A DNA stretch of 64,000 nt. Origin: Novosphingobium sp. Lineage in GTDB: Bacteria > Pseudomonadota > Alphaproteobacteria > Sphingomonadales > Sphingomonadaceae. Below are positions 62,433 through 64,000 of this stretch, piece after piece; within the stretch, counting starts at the first letter, position 1; each line of letters begins with the position of its first letter. Location of the stretch: contig JACKKX010000002.1 in NCBI GenBank assembly GCA_024236215.1, positions 558,001 to 622,000 on the forward strand. The letters run 5' to 3'. A model generated the notes under the pieces. It worked only from the letters and a program-made list of their open reading frames with translations, did no database searches and was not told where the DNA came from. Made by a program: the position numbers and the translations under genes.

Positions 62433-62519
62433 GGGAGTCGGTCGGACGCTTGCGTCCGCCAACCTGGTCAGGTCCGGAAGGAAGCAGCCACAACGGGTTG
62501 CGGCGGGTCGGCCGGCTCC
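62433..62519 (+). ncRNA. ffs: Signal recognition particle RNA (4.5S, small bacterial type)
   Basis: The conserved core GGTCAGGTCCGGAAGGAAGC AGCC is present at about 62466-62489, with the GGAA tetraloop. The outer strands GGAGTCGGTCGG and CCGG(CC)GGCTCC pair, so the molecule is a single hairpin of about 87 nt. It is followed by TTTTCCCC. The RNA binds Ffh and guides membrane protein targeting. Its place next to dnaX is usual in alphaproteobacteria. The ends are set by pairing and may vary by a few bases. Confidence 0.92.
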
Positions 62520-62566
62520 TTTTCCCCCTTCGACAATTCGGGCGCCAGCGCCTACCAAGGCCGTGA

Positions 62567-64000
62567 TGGACGATTCACCCGACATTTTCGGAAGCGAGGA
62601 CGAGGATCAGGGCCCCAGCGCGGCTGAGCTTGAGGCCGCCGGGCAGAATTCGATGTTCGGTGCGCCCGATCCGGCGCCGACGCCTGTGGCGGCCAGCGCG
62701 GCTCCGACGCAGCCCTATCGGGTGCTGGCGCGCAAGTATCGCCCGCAGACTTTCTCCGAACTGATCGGCCAGGATGCGATGGTCCAGACCCTGGCCAACG
62801 CGATCCGGCGCGAGCGGCTGGCCCATGCCTTTCTGATGACCGGGGTGCGCGGGGTGGGCAAGACCAGCACCGCGCGGCTGATCGCCAAGGCGCTCAATTG
62901 CATCGGTCCGGATGGGCAGGACGGGCCGACCATCGACCCGTGCGGCCAGTGCGAACCCTGCGTCGCGATTGCCGAGGGGCGCCATATCGACGTGATCGAG
63001 ATGGACGCGGCGAGCCATACCGGGGTCGACGATGTGCGCGAGATCATCGAGGCGGTGCGCTATGCCGCCGTTTCGGCGCGCTACAAGATCTACATCATCG
63101 ACGAAGTCCACATGCTCAGCCGCAATGCGTTCAACGCCCTGCTCAAGACGCTGGAAGAGCCGCCCGCCCACGTGAAATTCCTCTTCGCCACCACCGAGGT
63201 CGACAAATTACCGGTGACGGTGCTGAGCCGCTGCCAGCGCTTCGATCTCAAGCGGATCCCGACCGACCTGCTCGCCGCGCATTTCGCGCGGGTCTGCGAG
63301 GCCGAAAGCGTATCCGCCGAGGATGAGGCGCTGAACATGATCGCCGCCGCCGCCGAAGGTTCGGTGCGCGATGGACTGTCGATCCTCGACCAGGCGATCG
63401 CCCATGCCGATCTGGGCGGCGAGGGGCGGGTCAGCGCGGATCAGGTGCGCGACATGCTGGGGCTTGCCGACAAGAGCGCGCAGCGCCGCCTGTTTGCCGC
63501 GCTGCTAGGCGGGGACGGCGGCGAGCTGCTCGATCTGGTCGACCAGCAATTCGCGCTGGGGGTGGAGCCGCTGGCGCTGCTGCGTTCGGCGATGGAGATC
63601 ACCCACCGCATCACCGTCGCCCAGCTTGGCAAAGGCGATGGCGAGGCGATCTCCGCCGAGGAGCGCGCCGCAGTGGAGGATTGGGCGGGTCGGCTTACCG
63701 CCGGGCAGCTGCACCGCCTGTGGCAGCTGCTGCTCAAGGGCTATGACGAGGTGCGCGCCGCGCCCGATCCGCTTATCGCGGCCAAGATGGCGTTGCTGCG
63801 GGTGCTTCACGCGCAGGATCTTCCCGATCCCGGCAAGCTCGCAAAGCGGATCGAAGAACTCGCGGCAAGCGGGGGAGCGGCTTTTACGGAACAGGCCGGC
63901 GCCCCCGCTACGGCGCCGGCTTCGCAAGCGGAAACGCTTTGGCCGGCATTGGTCGACCGGGTCGAGCATTCGGGGCAGCTGCGCGTCGCCCAGGTGATGC
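62567..64000 (+). CDS. dnaX: DNA polymerase III subunit gamma/tau (cut by window end)
   Basis: The first 478 codons of the clamp loader subunit; the gene runs past the window. An acidic N-terminus of about 45 residues precedes YRVLARKYRPQTFSELIGQDAMVQTLANAI. Walker A is GVRGVGKTS, the zinc-binding Cys group is CGQCEPC with C upstream, Walker B reads YIIDEVHMLS, and the arginine finger is in SRCQRFDLKR. The alternative start GTG 62564 lies directly before ATG 62567. The tau-specific C-terminus is only partly in view. Confidence 0.96.

Overview
The window looks like chromosomal DNA of a GC-rich alphaproteobacterium, most likely a sphingomonad (Novosphingobium, Sphingomonas or Erythrobacter type). 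Evidence is the protein families and gene order: yajC-secD-secF, DUF6456 and DUF885 proteins, NDUFS4-like complex I subunit, SRP RNA next to dnaX, and a compact ccoNOQP operon with a DUF2189 protein. No 16S gene is present, so the genus is an inference.

Region 1 (1-19.7 kb) is respiration and stress metabolism. On the minus strand a cbb3 oxidase operon (ccoN, ccoO, ccoQ, ccoP, a 61-aa membrane protein, DUF2189 protein, ccoS) runs into a CopD-like membrane protein and the start of an NnrS protein. Upstream lie a broken cupredoxin/hemerythrin gene, an NsrR-type Rrf2 regulator and rnk. Further up is an overlapping gene chain: 1-Cys peroxiredoxin, beta carbonic anhydrase, an unknown, Fe/Mn superoxide dismutase and a small unknown. 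A divergent LysR gene is followed on the plus strand by a DUF6306 protein and a sulfite assimilation operon (cysJ, cysI, metB-like). Then come small stress genes, cytochrome c, a ferritin-like protein and a divergent ECF sigma factor. Together this suggests microaerobic respiration, nitric oxide and peroxide defence, and sulfur assimilation.

Region 2 (about 20-42.7 kb) is an accessory island. It ends at tRNA-Pro(GGG), next to a tyrosine recombinase whose stop overlaps a HhH DNA-glycosylase-like gene. It holds an IS3-family element (IS407-like) with a slippery A7 frameshift site; a polymorphic Rhs toxin locus with one full-length Rhs, a displaced orphan tip ending in Hint and colicin-E3-like RNase domains, and candidate immunity genes; a DUF4238 protein downstream of a 1345-aa HTH protein that may be a defence protein; and a zinc-ribbon/OB-fold membrane protein. 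It also holds an IS110/IS1111-type recombinase element inserted into a DUF3768 gene. The last 629 bp of that element (recombinase serine domain plus the structured non-coding right end, where IS1111-group bridge RNAs lie) is present as five tandem copies that appear identical and end exactly at the element/host junction. This is the most unusual structure in the window.

Region 3 (42.7-64 kb) is ordinary core genome: yajC-secDF, a glycosyltransferase, a phage-repressor-like regulator, DUF6456, a DUF885 hydrolase, ABC-F ATPase, D-amino acid aminotransferase, a PepSY-like protein with a two-component system, a TauE/SafE-like protein, chorismate mutase, polyprenyl synthase, aldo/keto reductase, HrpB helicase, a CheY-like regulator, the NDUFS4-like protein, SRP RNA and dnaX (cut by the window end).
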